DNA from: JACQHC01 sp035559715
Lineage (GTDB): Bacteria > Gemmatimonadota > Gemmatimonadetes > Gemmatimonadales > GWC2-71-9
Direction of reading: 5' to 3'
Length of the DNA stretch: 17,687 bases
Assembly: GCA_035559715.1 (NCBI GenBank)
Contig: DATMAW010000088.1
Span: 1-17,687, forward strand
Each line of letters opens with the position of its first letter. Positions within the stretch are counted from its first letter, which is position 1. Positions 1-8,461 of the stretch are shown piece after piece. The notes under the pieces are model-generated. The model saw only the letters and a program-made list of their open reading frames with translations, did not search any database and was not told where the DNA came from. Made by a program: the position numbers and the translations under genes.

Positions 1-63
1 TTCGTGTTTTGCTTTGCCGTGTCGCGGGCCCCGTCCGGCCGGTCAGCCGGTAAGCCGGGCGGG

Positions 64-80
64 GCAGTCGCTGCGACTGC
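64..80. repeat. perfect 7-bp inverted repeat
   Basis: GCAGTCG (64-70) and CGACTGC (74-80) form a perfect stem around a 3-nt loop. No T-run follows on either strand. A second, weaker dyad (GCGGA 97-101 / TCCGC 108-112) lies just downstream. It may be the end of a transcription unit entering from the left, but nothing in the window proves this. I see no convincing gene in 1-217. Confidence 0.35.
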
Positions 81-162
81 GCAGAGGACTCGGCGAGCGG
101 ATAAACGTCCGCACTCTTGTATGCCGGGTCGCTCTACGCACCGGGGATTCTATGCCTTGCGG

Positions 163-200
163 GGGTCTGTGACCCTGAGACTGAAGTGAAGTATTCTTCA
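163..200 (+). promoter_or_regulatory. two adjacent dyads upstream of the hydrolase gene
   Basis: GGGTC-TGT-GACCC (163-175) is followed by TGAAG-TATT-CTTCA (187-200). This AT-richer pocket lies directly ahead of the first gene and may hold its promoter or operator. TATTCT at 192-197 could be a -10 element, but no good -35 is visible. The assignment is inference. Confidence 0.2.
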
Positions 201-247
201 TACGACCTGCCGCGTGGGTGATGGCTGCAGGAGAGGTCCTCGCGTCG

Positions 248-1021
248 GTGCGTGTGGCCGTGTGTGAGTCCGCGCCCGAGATGGCCGCCGGAGACGCGTC
301 GTGGCGCGCCCTCGTGGCGGCCGTGAGACGACAGCGGCCGGACATCGTACTGCTGAACGAAATGCCCTTCGGCGCCTGGATCGCCGCGGGTGAACGAGCC
401 GAGGCCGCGGCCTTTGCCCAGTGCCGGCGGATGCACGACGAGGGCGTGGAGCATCTCGCCGAATTGGGCGCGCCCATCGTGCTCGGGACCCGGGCCACGA
501 TCGAGCGAGACCGCCGGGTGAATCAGGGCTTCGTTTGGGATGCCGATCGCGGGTTGCTCCCCGTCCACACCAAGCAGTTCTTTCCGGACGAGCCTGGCTA
601 CTTCGAGGCGCGCTGGTTCGACCGCGGAGAGACGCACTTCCGCGTGGCACATGCCCATGGGATTGGGTTTGGTTTCCTGATCTGTACCGAAGTCTGGTTC
701 GTGGAGTGGGCCCGGCGGTACGGTCGCGCGGGGGCTCATCTCATCGTGGTTCCGCGCGCAACGCCCCATCCGTCGCTCGACCGCTGGCTCACGGCGATCC
801 GCATGGCCGCGCTCGTGTCCGGTTGCTACGTTGCCTCATCGAACCGCGCGGGCACCGACAGTCGCGGCCAGGAGTTCGGAGGGCGTGGATGGATCGTGGA
901 CCCGGACGGACAAGTCCTGGCTGAGACATCCGCGCTGGAGCCCGTGGCGGCCGCGGAGGTCGAGCTGGAGCGGGTCGCGCGGGCGAAACGGGAATATCCC
1001 AGGTACGTGAGAGACCTGTGA
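248..1021 (+). CDS. carbon-nitrogen hydrolase (nitrilase superfamily)
   Basis: Cytoplasmic amidase/nitrilase-type hydrolase that cleaves a non-peptide C-N bond; the substrate cannot be read from sequence. The Glu-Lys-Cys triad is visible with this start: Glu38 in LLNEMPFGAW, Lys109 in VHTKQFFPDE and Cys146 in FLICTEVWF. The C-terminal half shows the usual SSNRAG and GWIVDPDGQVL strands, and 257 aa is normal for a single-domain member. I chose GTG 248 because the protein then begins with the first beta strand (RVAVCE) and a GAGAGG lies 11 nt upstream. ATG 221 or GTG 218, adding nine or ten residues, are possible but have no clear ribosome site. The stop overlaps the next start by 4 bp (GTGA), so the two genes are probably translationally coupled. 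Confidence 0.88.
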   Translation: MRVAVCESAPEMAAGDASWRALVAAVRRQRPDIVLLNEMPFGAWIAAGERAEAAAFAQCRRMHDEGVEHLAELGAPIVLGTRATIERDRRVNQGFVWDADRGLLPVHTKQFFPDEPGYFEARWFDRGETHFRVAHAHGIGFGFLICTEVWFVEWARRYGRAGAHLIVVPRATPHPSLDRWLTAIRMAALVSGCYVASSNRAGTDSRGQEFGGRGWIVDPDGQVLAETSALEPVAAAEVELERVARAKREYPRYVRDL

Positions 1022-1692
1022 GCGCGAGACGAAGGGCGGCGATCCGGGTTGGCGTTCTGCTCCTGTTGTTTGTTGCGCGCGCGGCCGCCCAGGATCGTCC
1101 CGCGCTGTCTCCCACCATCGTGGTGTATCCGTTCACTGCGGCCGGGGCGCCGACAGACACGGTCCTGCTCCGGGCGAGCGGGGAGCGCGCGGTTCAGCAC
1201 TTGAATCGGGTGCTGCGCGCCGACACGACCGTGCGTTGGCTCGAGTACCGCCCGCTGCGGCGGCCGCGGGACCCGGAGACCGGCGCGATCGTGCCCGCGC
1301 GGTATGGGGTCGTCGGCTCGGTGCGCGCGGGGGGCGGTGACAGTGTGTGGATCGCCTACCAGCTCGTGTCCGTCGAGACGCTGGATCTGTTGCTGCGGGA
1401 CAGTGCCGCGGCGAGTCGTGGTGGCGAAGCGGATTGGGCCTCGCAGATCGCCTGGCGTATCGTCGGAACGTTGCATGAGGACCTGTGGCGCGCCCGCGCG
1501 GCTGCCGCCGCACCGCCTGACTCCGCGCCGCCCGACGCCGCAACGCTCGTCTCCCGAGCCGTGCTTCTTGCCGGCATGGGAGATACCGCAACGGCGATCG
1601 GGTTACTGCGTCAGGCCGCGGCCATGGCTCCACAGTGGGCCGTGCCGTGTTCCACGCTCCGCCGACTGAGACCCGCCGAGCCATGTCCATGA
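1018..1692 (+). CDS. secreted protein with FlgO/TolB-N-like domain and TPR-like tail
   Basis: This 224-aa exported protein has a signal peptide: basic MSARRRAAIR, a hydrophobic core, and probable cleavage at AAA|Q25. The mature part begins with a strand VVYPF and contains YGVVGSVRAGGGDSVWIAYQ followed by LVSVETLDLL. This resembles the FlgO/TolB-N-like domain often found in front of TPR arrays, where the pattern is 'pF...GSvr..g..v.i.aqLvd..tg'. Near the C-terminus, GDTATAIGLLRQAAAMAPQW looks like one TPR unit, and the protein stops soon after. It may therefore be a shortened member of a larger TPR family, but no frameshift is evident. The GTG start overlaps the upstream hydrolase gene (GTGA). 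Export and the coupled start are seen; the function is unknown. Confidence 0.75.
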   Translation: MSARRRAAIRVGVLLLLFVARAAAQDRPALSPTIVVYPFTAAGAPTDTVLLRASGERAVQHLNRVLRADTTVRWLEYRPLRRPRDPETGAIVPARYGVVGSVRAGGGDSVWIAYQLVSVETLDLLLRDSAAASRGGEADWASQIAWRIVGTLHEDLWRARAAAAAPPDSAPPDAATLVSRAVLLAGMGDTATAIGLLRQAAAMAPQWAVPCSTLRRLRPAEPCP

Positions 1693-1746
1693 CGGGATCC
1701 ATCTCTCCCCGCTCCTCCTCGTCTCCCCTCGCCCGATCCCGTTTTT
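1692..1746 (+). terminator. candidate terminator or attenuator with pyrimidine-rich loop
   Basis: ACGGGATC (1692-1699) pairs perfectly with GATCCCGT (1735-1742), and the run of five Ts (1742-1746) begins at the last base of the stem. The 35-nt loop is almost entirely C/T and so would not compete as structure. It begins at the last base of the upstream stop codon. It could end the hydrolase transcript, or act as a C-rich, G-poor Rho-type site or leader attenuator ahead of the propeller gene. The long loop weakens an intrinsic-terminator call. Confidence 0.4.
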
Positions 1747-1787
1747 CCCTGCATACTCAAGTCGGTATCCCCCTGCAGGAGCCCACC

Positions 1788-4700
1788 ATGAGGTGGTTCG
1801 TTTCCGTTCTCGCTGTCGGCGTAGCGCTGCTGTGTCCTGTCGGCTCGTCGTCACTCATCGCCCAGCGTCGCCAGCCGGCGCCGGCGACTCCCGCGGCGGC
1901 ACAGGCCGTTCCCGCGTCAATGCTTCAGGCTCTCGAGTACCGCTCCATCGGGCCGTTTCGAGGAGGTCGCTCGACGGCGGTGGCCGGCGTGCCGAGCGAA
2001 CCGCTCACGTTCTACATGGGCTCGACGGGCGGCGGCGTGTGGAAGACGACGGACGCCGGCATGACCTGGCTCAACATCTCGGATGCCTTCTTTGAAGCCG
2101 GGTCCATTGGCGCCGTGGCCGTGGCCGAGTCCGATCCCAACGTGATCTACGTGGGCACCGGTTCGGCGTGCCTCCGCGGCAACGTCTCCACCGGCGTGGG
2201 GATGTACAAGTCCACCGACGCGGGCCGGACGTGGACGCACATCGGGCTGCGAGACGCGGGACAGATCTCCAAAGTGCGCATTCATCCGCGGAATCCTGAC
2301 CTCGTATATGCCGCGGTGATGGGTCACGCCTTCGGGCGGAACGCCGAACGCGGCGTGTTCCGATCGCGTGACGGCGGGAAGACGTGGGAGAAGGTGCTGT
2401 ATCTCTCGGATTCCACGGGCGCGATTGATCTTTCGATGGACGCGCACAATCCGCGGGTTCTGTACGCGGCGCTGTGGCGGGCGGAGCGGAAGCCCTGGAC
2501 GTTCTACGGCGGCGCCACGGAGGGCGGCATCTACAAGACCGCCGACGGCGGCGACACGTGGAGCAAGCTCACGAACGGGCTGCCGATGGGGATGATCGGG
2601 AAGATCGGTGTGGCCGTGTCGGCCGCGAACCCGGACAAGGTGTACGCCGTGGTGGAAGCAGGCGACGGGCAAGGCGGCGTGTATCGCTCGGACAACGCGG
2701 GCGCCACGTGGCGGCGCGTGAACAGCGAGTGGGGACCGATCGAGCGGCCGTGGTATTACAACCACATGTTCGCCGATCCCAGGGACGAGCACACGATCTA
2801 CATCGCGAGCGACGAGTTCTGGAAATCCGTGGACGGCGGCGTCACGTTCACCGAAGTAGACACGCCGCACGGGGACAATCACGATCTGTGGATCAACCCC
2901 AACGATTCCGACGTCTGGGTGGAAGCGAACGACGGTGGCGCGGCGGTGACCTTCAACGGAGGTAAGACGTGGTCGCCGCAGACGAATCAGCCGACCGGCG
3001 AGTACTACATGGTGGCGGTGGACAACGATTTCCCCTACCGCGTGTACGGGCCGCAGCAGGACAACTCGACGTTGTCCGTCCCGAGCCGTGTGCCGGGCAA
3101 CGGGATCACGATCCAGCACTGGCTTGCGGTGGGCGGTTGCGAGACGGGCCCCGTGGCCGTGGATCCGCGCGATGCGAACATCGTGTACGCGGGCTGCTAC
3201 GGCGGTCGCATGACCCGGTTCGACCGTCGTACCGGCCAGTCGCGGCAGATCATGGACTATCCCCAACTCCAGCTCGGCGCCACAATCCGCGACATGAAGT
3301 ACCGCTTCCAGTGGAACGCGCCGTTCCTGATCTCGCGGCACGATCCCAACGTGCTGTATCACGGCTCGCAGTACGTGCATCGCTCCACCAACGAGGGGCA
3401 GAGCTGGCAGGTGATCAGCCCCGATCTCACGCGCAACGATCCGACCAAGCAGGGCAGGGCGGGCGAGCCGATTACGAACGACATCACCGGCGTCGAAGTG
3501 TTCAATACCCTGTTTGCGCTGGCCGAGTCGCCGGTGGAGCGGGGCGTCTTGTGGGCGGGGTCGAACGACGGCCTGATCCACGTCTCACGGGACAACGGCG
3601 CCACCTGGAAGAACGTGACCCCGGCCGCGTTACCGGAGAACAGCGCGGTGAATCGCATTGACGCATCTCACCATGCGCCGGGGCGGGCGTTCGTGGCGGC
3701 CTACAACTATCGGCAGGACGACTGGAAGCCTTACATCTTGCGAACCGACGATTACGGCGCCACGTGGACGCTGCTCACCAGCGGCAACAACGGGATTCCC
3801 GCAAACCACCCCACGCGCGCGGTGCGGGAGGATCCCAGCCGCAAGGGCCTGGTGTACGCTGGAACGGAATTCGGCATGTTCATCTCGTTCAACGACGGCG
3901 CGAGCTGGCAGTCGTTCCAGTTGAACCTGCCCAGAACGCCGGTGACCGACATCGTGGTGCACAACAAGGACCTGGTGATCTCGACACAGGGCCGCTCGTT
4001 CTGGATCGTGGACGACGTCACGCCGCTGCACCAACTCACCGAGCAGGTGGCCCGGGCGCCGGCGCATCTGTTTCGCCCGCGCGACGCGTATCGCACGGAT
4101 GGGACACCGTTCGGCGCCACCACGGCGTTCATTCGCGATCCCGTGTGGGGCGCGCGGGTCGATCGCTACCAGGCAGGGCAGAACCCACCCGCGGGCGCGA
4201 TGATCTTCTACTCCTTTGCCGCGGAGCCGCGCGAGGAAGTGAAGCTCGAGATCCTCGATGCGCGGGATGCGGTGATTCGGACGTTCACGGCGCGGCCACA
4301 GGAGCGGCAGGGACGGCCACAGCTCTCAACCCGCGCGGGACTCAATCGCTTCGTCTGGGATCTGGGCTACCCTGGCGCGAGGACGCCCGAAGGCACTGCG
4401 TCGCTGCAGGGCAGCACCGCCGGCCCGCGCGCTGTGCCGGGAACCTACAAGGTACGACTCACGACCGGCTCCTGGACCGCAACGGAATCGTTCGAGGTCA
4501 TGAAGGATCCGCGCGTCCCGGCGACGGTCGCGGACCTCACGGCGCAACACGAACTACAAATGCAGGTGGTACAGTCGTTGAATCAGGGCGCCGACGCCGT
4601 GAACACCATTCGCACCGTGACCAAGCAGCTCGCCGACGTCGCGCAGCGCGCGGCGGACATGGCCGACGTCAAGCGCGCGGCGGATGAACTCGGGGCGAAA

Positions 4701-5009
4701 CTCACGGCGATCGAGCGGCAGCTGGTGCAGCCGTCCGGCGAGGAGGGCTTGCAGATCGAGCCGAAGCTGCTGAGCCACATCGCCTGGGTGAACACGATCG
4801 TCTCCAGCGCGGACGCGAAGCCCACGGACCAGTCGGTCACCAGATACAACGACGTCCGAGCGGCGTTGACCACGCAGCTCGAGGCGTTGCGGGCCGTGAT
4901 CGAGGTGGACGTGCCCCGGTTCAACGCCATGGTGCGGGAACGCGGGGTGCCGCCGGTGGTGGTGCCGGTGGGCGGCGGACGGGTTGCCGCAGACGGGGGC
5001 GCTCGGTAG
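1788..5009 (+). CDS. secreted Asp-box beta-propeller (sortilin/VPS10-like 'glycosyl hydrolase')
   Basis: A 1073-aa exported protein. AGGAG at 1777-1781, 6 nt upstream, fixes the ATG; an in-frame GTG at 1635 would bury the signal peptide. Cleavage is likely at LIA|Q26. Residues about 47-760 hold roughly eleven Asp-box motifs of the BNR type, such as KTTDAGMTW, KSTDAGRTW, RSRDGGKTW and KTADGGDTW. They close with the DLVISTQGRSFWIVDD signature typical of sortilin-like propellers. Residues about 805-905 form an Ig-like domain (FVWDLGYPGA, PGTYKVRLT). Residues about 918-1048 are helical and may form a coiled coil. Databases usually name such proteins 'glycosyl hydrolase', but no sialidase catalytic set is apparent, so a binding or scaffold role is equally likely. 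The protein is paralogous to the one encoded at 13574-16633. Confidence 0.92.
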   Translation: MRWFVSVLAVGVALLCPVGSSSLIAQRRQPAPATPAAAQAVPASMLQALEYRSIGPFRGGRSTAVAGVPSEPLTFYMGSTGGGVWKTTDAGMTWLNISDAFFEAGSIGAVAVAESDPNVIYVGTGSACLRGNVSTGVGMYKSTDAGRTWTHIGLRDAGQISKVRIHPRNPDLVYAAVMGHAFGRNAERGVFRSRDGGKTWEKVLYLSDSTGAIDLSMDAHNPRVLYAALWRAERKPWTFYGGATEGGIYKTADGGDTWSKLTNGLPMGMIGKIGVAVSAANPDKVYAVVEAGDGQGGVYRSDNAGATWRRVNSEWGPIERPWYYNHMFADPRDEHTIYIASDEFWKSVDGGVTFTEVDTPHGDNHDLWINPNDSDVWVEANDGGAAVTFNGGKTWSPQTNQPTGEYYMVAVDNDFPYRVYGPQQDNSTLSVPSRVPGNGITIQHWLAVGGCETGPVAVDPRDANIVYAGCYGGRMTRFDRRTGQSRQIMDYPQLQLGATIRDMKYRFQWNAPFLISRHDPNVLYHGSQYVHRSTNEGQSWQVISPDLTRNDPTKQGRAGEPITNDITGVEVFNTLFALAESPVERGVLWAGSNDGLIHVSRDNGATWKNVTPAALPENSAVNRIDASHHAPGRAFVAAYNYRQDDWKPYILRTDDYGATWTLLTSGNNGIPANHPTRAVREDPSRKGLVYAGTEFGMFISFNDGASWQSFQLNLPRTPVTDIVVHNKDLVISTQGRSFWIVDDVTPLHQLTEQVARAPAHLFRPRDAYRTDGTPFGATTAFIRDPVWGARVDRYQAGQNPPAGAMIFYSFAAEPREEVKLEILDARDAVIRTFTARPQERQGRPQLSTRAGLNRFVWDLGYPGARTPEGTASLQGSTAGPRAVPGTYKVRLTTGSWTATESFEVMKDPRVPATVADLTAQHELQMQVVQSLNQGADAVNTIRTVTKQLADVAQRAADMADVKRAADELGAKLTAIERQLVQPSGEEGLQIEPKLLSHIAWVNTIVSSADAKPTDQSVTRYNDVRAALTTQLEALRAVIEVDVPRFNAMVRERGVPPVVVPVGGGRVAADGGAR

Positions 5010-5051
5010 CCTCATGTACGAGGCGACCGTCATGGCGTGGAGGAATGGAGC

Positions 5052-5225
5052 ATGAGCAAGAGCGACGACAAGAAGCTCGCCGCGTTGGCCAAGAAGAACG
5101 CGGCGAAAGCAGCGACCGAGAAATCAAAGGCTCGTCGGCGGTACGATTCGACCTTACCGCCCGACGCGGAGGAAGACCTCGATCGCCACAAGTTCTTCGA
5201 TGAGATGAAGAAGCGGGAGTTCTAG
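5052..5225 (+). CDS. small lysine-rich hypothetical protein
   Basis: A 57-aa cytoplasmic protein. GGAGGA (5039-5044) lies 7 nt before ATG 5052, a strong ribosome site that favours this start over GTG 5037. The N-terminal half is Lys/Ala-rich and helical (KKLAALAKKNAAKAATEKSK). The C-terminal half is acidic-basic mixed (PPDAEEDLDRHKFFDEMKK). It has no signal peptide, no membrane segment and no Cys. It follows the propeller gene by 42 bp and precedes a strong hairpin, so it is probably the last gene of that transcript. I do not recognise the family; a nucleic-acid-binding or ribosome-associated role is only suggested by its charge. Confidence 0.7.
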   Translation: MSKSDDKKLAALAKKNAAKAATEKSKARRRYDSTLPPDAEEDLDRHKFFDEMKKREF

Positions 5226-5233
5226 CCGCAAGT

Positions 5234-5282
5234 CGCGGGGACGGAGGGCGCTCCAGTGCCGGTCGCCCTCCGTCGCCCCGCG
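5234..5282. terminator. strong hairpin between convergent genes
   Basis: ACGGAGGGCG (5241-5250) pairs perfectly with CGCCCTCCGT (5264-5273). The outer arm CGCGGGG (5234-5240) pairs with CCCCGCG (5276-5282), leaving a 2-nt bulge and a 13-nt loop. It lies 8 nt from each flanking stop codon, between a plus-strand gene (ends 5225) and a minus-strand gene (ends 5290), so it can serve both. No real T-run follows on either side. Confidence 0.75.
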
Positions 5283-5289
5283 CGTCTTC

Positions 5290-8253
5290 CTAGCGCCCCT
5301 CGTCCCCTCCTACCAATCGCTCCGGCGCCCCGGGCTTGCCGGCGTCCAGGTCGTTCCAGTTCAAGATCGCATTGAATCCCAGGAAGAACGTTCCCTGGGT
5401 CTGCCAGCGCCAGAACGGGCGGATGGCGAACATCACCACGTGGCCCTGGCCCAGCGTCACGTCCACCACCTGCGCTCGATTGGCGAGCGCCTGTCCGCCC
5501 TGCAACGTGCCCGAGAGCAGCATGTCGCTGTCGCGCGCGGGGAACCGCATCACCACGCGCGGACGCGCCTCGTCCAGGTTCACACCGAACTGGCGGGCCG
5601 CTTCACGGAACTGGGCGACCTCGGGGCCCTGCCCGCCGGCCCCGCCCTGGGCTTCGCCCCGTTCGTTCTGGGCGCCGTCCTGCTCCCACGGCGAGAGACG
5701 CAACCGGTTCGCCATTGGCGTGATGTTCTGACTCGGGCCGCCCCCGCCCCCGCCGAAGAACGCCGCGAACTCCGCCGGGATCCCACTCCCGCCAGCGTTT
5801 AGCACCGGGCCCTGGTTGAAGTAGACCGGCAGGTGATCGCGGTCGTAGCCGTAGGCGATGGGACTCTTCTTGTCGGCGAACACGCCGCGCATGATGGACC
5901 CGCGGGCGAAGAGCTGCCCGGGGGTCTCCACCGTCACGCCGGACGTCAGACCGTAGTCGGGGAGAATGGTGGACGTCGAGCCTTCCACGATGAGCGTGCC
6001 GCCGGCTTCGACGAACTTTGCCAGCTCGATCAACCCTTCCAGCCCCATACCGCCTCGGATGTCGTCGCTCTCGTCGAGCGCGCCGAGGTTTGGCGTCTCG
6101 GCGGTCCGCTTGTAGGGAAGCGGGGTCGTGCCTCTTTTGGGGATGCCGTTCACCTGCGACGTGGAGCTGCCACCCACGTGCGGATAGATGATGACATCAT
6201 AGCGCGCCCGCAGATTGCCGTCGCGCAGTCGCTGGTCCGCGAAGTACGTGTAGGGAATGCCGTAGGTGTCGAGCGCCGCGCGCACCCAGCCCTCGTCCTG
6301 CGTGCGCTGCCAGGCATGGACGTAGCCGATCCGGGGCACGTCGAGATCGTGCGTCTTGACCGCCGGGGCGGCTCTCGTAGCGACCGCGGCGATGCCCAGC
6401 TCGCGCAACGACGGCTCGAGGGCCGCCCGATCCGCGTTGGGGATGATGATGGCGCCCGCGCGAAACTTCCGGCCCCCGATCTCGAAATCGTCCTCTGCCG
6501 CCTGCATGGGCACCGCGGCATGGCGGAATCGGAACGCCACCAGGTTGTTGTCGGTTGTGTGCTCGATGACCAGTACGGGACCGGTGCCCTCGATGCCGCC
6601 CGGCGCCCGCACGTCGGCCGTGACCGCCGTCATTCTCAGATCGAGGATCGCCTTCTCGGTCACGGGAACCACGGTGAAGTTGCGCATGAGCTGCATGGTC
6701 CAGCCCGTGTCGTCGTACGGCCTGGGGTTGCCGGGCGGAAAATTCTGCAGCGCGAAGTACATCTCCGGGATGATGCGATACGGCTGATCGGCGCGGATGA
6801 CGTAATCGCCGGCGCTCACCTCCACGCCGCCCGCCTTGTACGCGGCGGCGGCCGTGTGGAACTCCACGCCCTGCGCCCGCAGCGCGTTGACCACGTCCGC
6901 CACTTCGCCCCTGCGCCGTTGCGCCGCGGGAATCACCCAGGCGTAGGGCACGGTGGTGCGGCCCTTCTCCACCTGTCGCTTGTTCTTGAGCCAGTAGTTC
7001 TCGAGATACAGATCCTTGTTCTTCGCCACGTGGTTCAGCGCGATCAGCAACGCGGACTGCTGGATGTTCGTGTTGTTGCGAGGACCCCAGCTGATGGACG
7101 GGAGCGGCGGGTTGGGGCGGAACCACTCCCGGCTCGTTTGCGTGGCCTGGAGCCGCACCGTGGTCGTGTCGGGACCGTAGCTCTGCACCTCGTAGAACCG
7201 CCCCGTGGCATTGTGCGCGTGGGCCGCGAAGAACATGTAGTTGGGCACCCAGCCGTCGTAGAACCCGTACGTCCACACGCCGGGGACACCGCGCTTCGTC
7301 AGCTCCATGACTTCGGTCTTGGCGAGCAGCCACCATTCGTCCACCGTGATGGCGTCAATCGCCTCGTTGTAGGGCCCGGTTCCGGTGGAGGTGTAGAGGT
7401 AGTTCGACGCCTCATGCAAATCGTGCATGATGGGAGGATGCCACTCCAGGAAAAACCGGTTCACGTGCTTCGACAGGGCGAGGAACTGCCCGATATTGTC
7501 CCGGTTGTTGTCGTGCGCCACGTATTTCCCCCAGTACATAAGGGGAAGCCGGGCTTCGCCGCGCGGCCGCTTCTTGTTGAAGTAATACGTGTCCACCTGC
7601 TTCTCACGCCCGTCCACCTCGATCACCGGCGTGATGAACACCACCACGTTCTGGCGAATTGCCTCGATGAATGGCGTTTCCTGCACGGCCAGACGGTAGG
7701 CCAGCTCCTGCAGCATCTCGGGGCCGCCGGTCTCGGGTGAGTGCATGCCGGAGGTGATCCAGTAGAACATCTTGCCCGAAGCGATCAGCCGCCGGGCTTC
7801 GTCGTCCGACGTCCGCCTGGGGTCGGTAAGGGCTGCCGTGATTCCTTTATATCGGTCGAGCTCGGCGATCGTGGACTCGTCCGACACGGCGAGCACGATC
7901 ATGTCGCGACCTTCCTCGCTCGTTCCGATGGTCCAGGTCCTGACCCGGGGCGAGGCCTGGTCGAGCGCCTCGAAGTACCGCTGAATGTCCTTGGCGTACG
8001 TCAACTCGCCCGGTGTCCCGATGATGCGACCGTGGAACTTGAGCGGCGACGGCACGGTGCTCGATGCCGGCAGGTGGTCCACCAGTTCGGTGGTGATCCG
8101 CGGGTCGCGGAGATACTCGCGGATTTTCTTGGTGTACTCCTCGTCCATCGCCTGGGGCGTACCCTGCGCTCCAATGGGAAGCGCGAGCCATGTGTGCGCG
8201 ATGAGCGCGAGCACGAGAGTCGGGCGCGAGCGAGCCCACAACCTGCGAGACAT
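5290..8253 (-). CDS. secreted M14-type zinc carboxypeptidase with amidotransferase-like C-terminal domain
   Basis: A 987-aa exported metallopeptidase expected to remove C-terminal residues from peptides outside the cytoplasm. AGGAGG (8258-8263) 4 nt ahead fixes the ATG; upstream in-frame codons are not supported. The signal peptide ends at IGA|Q30. The M14 zinc site is visible: His171 and Glu174 in SGMHSPETGG, and the third His probably 280 in IMHDLHEASNY. HDNNRDN (about 248-253) matches the Asn-Arg substrate-carboxylate pocket. Glu355 in GRFYEVQSYG is a possible general base. Residues about 640-800 (YDVIIYPHVGG, FVEAGGTLIVEGST) look like a class-I glutamine-amidotransferase fold without a nucleophilic Cys. 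A Gly-rich low-complexity segment follows near the C-terminus. The metal site is seen; the true substrate is unknown. Confidence 0.92.
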   Translation of the reverse strand: MSRRLWARSRPTLVLALIAHTWLALPIGAQGTPQAMDEEYTKKIREYLRDPRITTELVDHLPASSTVPSPLKFHGRIIGTPGELTYAKDIQRYFEALDQASPRVRTWTIGTSEEGRDMIVLAVSDESTIAELDRYKGITAALTDPRRTSDDEARRLIASGKMFYWITSGMHSPETGGPEMLQELAYRLAVQETPFIEAIRQNVVVFITPVIEVDGREKQVDTYYFNKKRPRGEARLPLMYWGKYVAHDNNRDNIGQFLALSKHVNRFFLEWHPPIMHDLHEASNYLYTSTGTGPYNEAIDAITVDEWWLLAKTEVMELTKRGVPGVWTYGFYDGWVPNYMFFAAHAHNATGRFYEVQSYGPDTTTVRLQATQTSREWFRPNPPLPSISWGPRNNTNIQQSALLIALNHVAKNKDLYLENYWLKNKRQVEKGRTTVPYAWVIPAAQRRRGEVADVVNALRAQGVEFHTAAAAYKAGGVEVSAGDYVIRADQPYRIIPEMYFALQNFPPGNPRPYDDTGWTMQLMRNFTVVPVTEKAILDLRMTAVTADVRAPGGIEGTGPVLVIEHTTDNNLVAFRFRHAAVPMQAAEDDFEIGGRKFRAGAIIIPNADRAALEPSLRELGIAAVATRAAPAVKTHDLDVPRIGYVHAWQRTQDEGWVRAALDTYGIPYTYFADQRLRDGNLRARYDVIIYPHVGGSSTSQVNGIPKRGTTPLPYKRTAETPNLGALDESDDIRGGMGLEGLIELAKFVEAGGTLIVEGSTSTILPDYGLTSGVTVETPGQLFARGSIMRGVFADKKSPIAYGYDRDHLPVYFNQGPVLNAGGSGIPAEFAAFFGGGGGGPSQNITPMANRLRLSPWEQDGAQNERGEAQGGAGGQGPEVAQFREAARQFGVNLDEARPRVVMRFPARDSDMLLSGTLQGGQALANRAQVVDVTLGQGHVVMFAIRPFWRWQTQGTFFLGFNAILNWNDLDAGKPGAPERLVGGDEGR

Positions 8254-8300
8254 ACGGCCTCCTGAGGTTCCTGCTGATGGGATAGCGCGGACGGCGAGCG

Positions 8301-8329
8301 AGACTACCGTTTCTGACAGGTACGCACAA
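8301..8329 (-). promoter_or_regulatory. possible promoter for the M14 peptidase gene
   Basis: Read on the minus strand, TTGTGC (8329-8324) and TAGTCT (8306-8301) are separated by 17 nt and lie about 48 nt ahead of the start codon. Each hexamer matches the sigma-70 consensus only partly, so this is a weak call. Confidence 0.25.
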
Positions 8330-8342
8330 TGGCGCCGGCCTG

Positions 8343-8372
8343 TTGGCAAGCATGGCGGGTTTGGCGTATGTT
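8343..8372 (+). promoter_or_regulatory. candidate sigma-70 promoter for the 8448-9925 genes
   Basis: TTGGCA (8343-8348) and TATGTT (8367-8372) are separated by 18 nt. They lie in the divergent spacer between the minus-strand peptidase gene and the plus-strand genes. The match is fair and the position fits a leader of about 70 nt before ATG 8448. Confidence 0.4.
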
Positions 8373-8404
8373 CACAACACATCCGTCCCCCTTCGGAAAG
8401 GCTC

Positions 8405-8461
8405 ATGCTCAACGCGATCTACCTGGCGCGGTCCATCCGGCATTCCCATGTCGTCCGATAA
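8405..8461 (+). other. 18-codon mini-ORF overlapping the next start
   Basis: ATG 8405 follows GGAAAGG (8395-8401) and opens an 18-residue frame (beginning MLNAIYLARS) that stops at TAA 8459-8461. The stop lies 11 nt past the start codon of the 87-aa gene, which has no Shine-Dalgarno sequence of its own. It could be a coupling leader peptide or simply chance. Confidence 0.25.

Noticed and set aside
90..210. Possible tRNA or small RNA in the hairpin-rich left edge
   Set aside because: No cloverleaf and no T-loop GTTCGA-type motif; only short isolated dyads.
1917..3581. 554-aa minus-strand ORF
   Set aside because: It is a shadow of the first propeller gene, with composition typical of the reverse frame of high-GC DNA.
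5833..7740. 635-aa plus-strand ORF
   Set aside because: It is antisense to the M14 peptidase, is Arg/His/Val-rich shadow sequence, and shows no recognisable domain or ribosome site.
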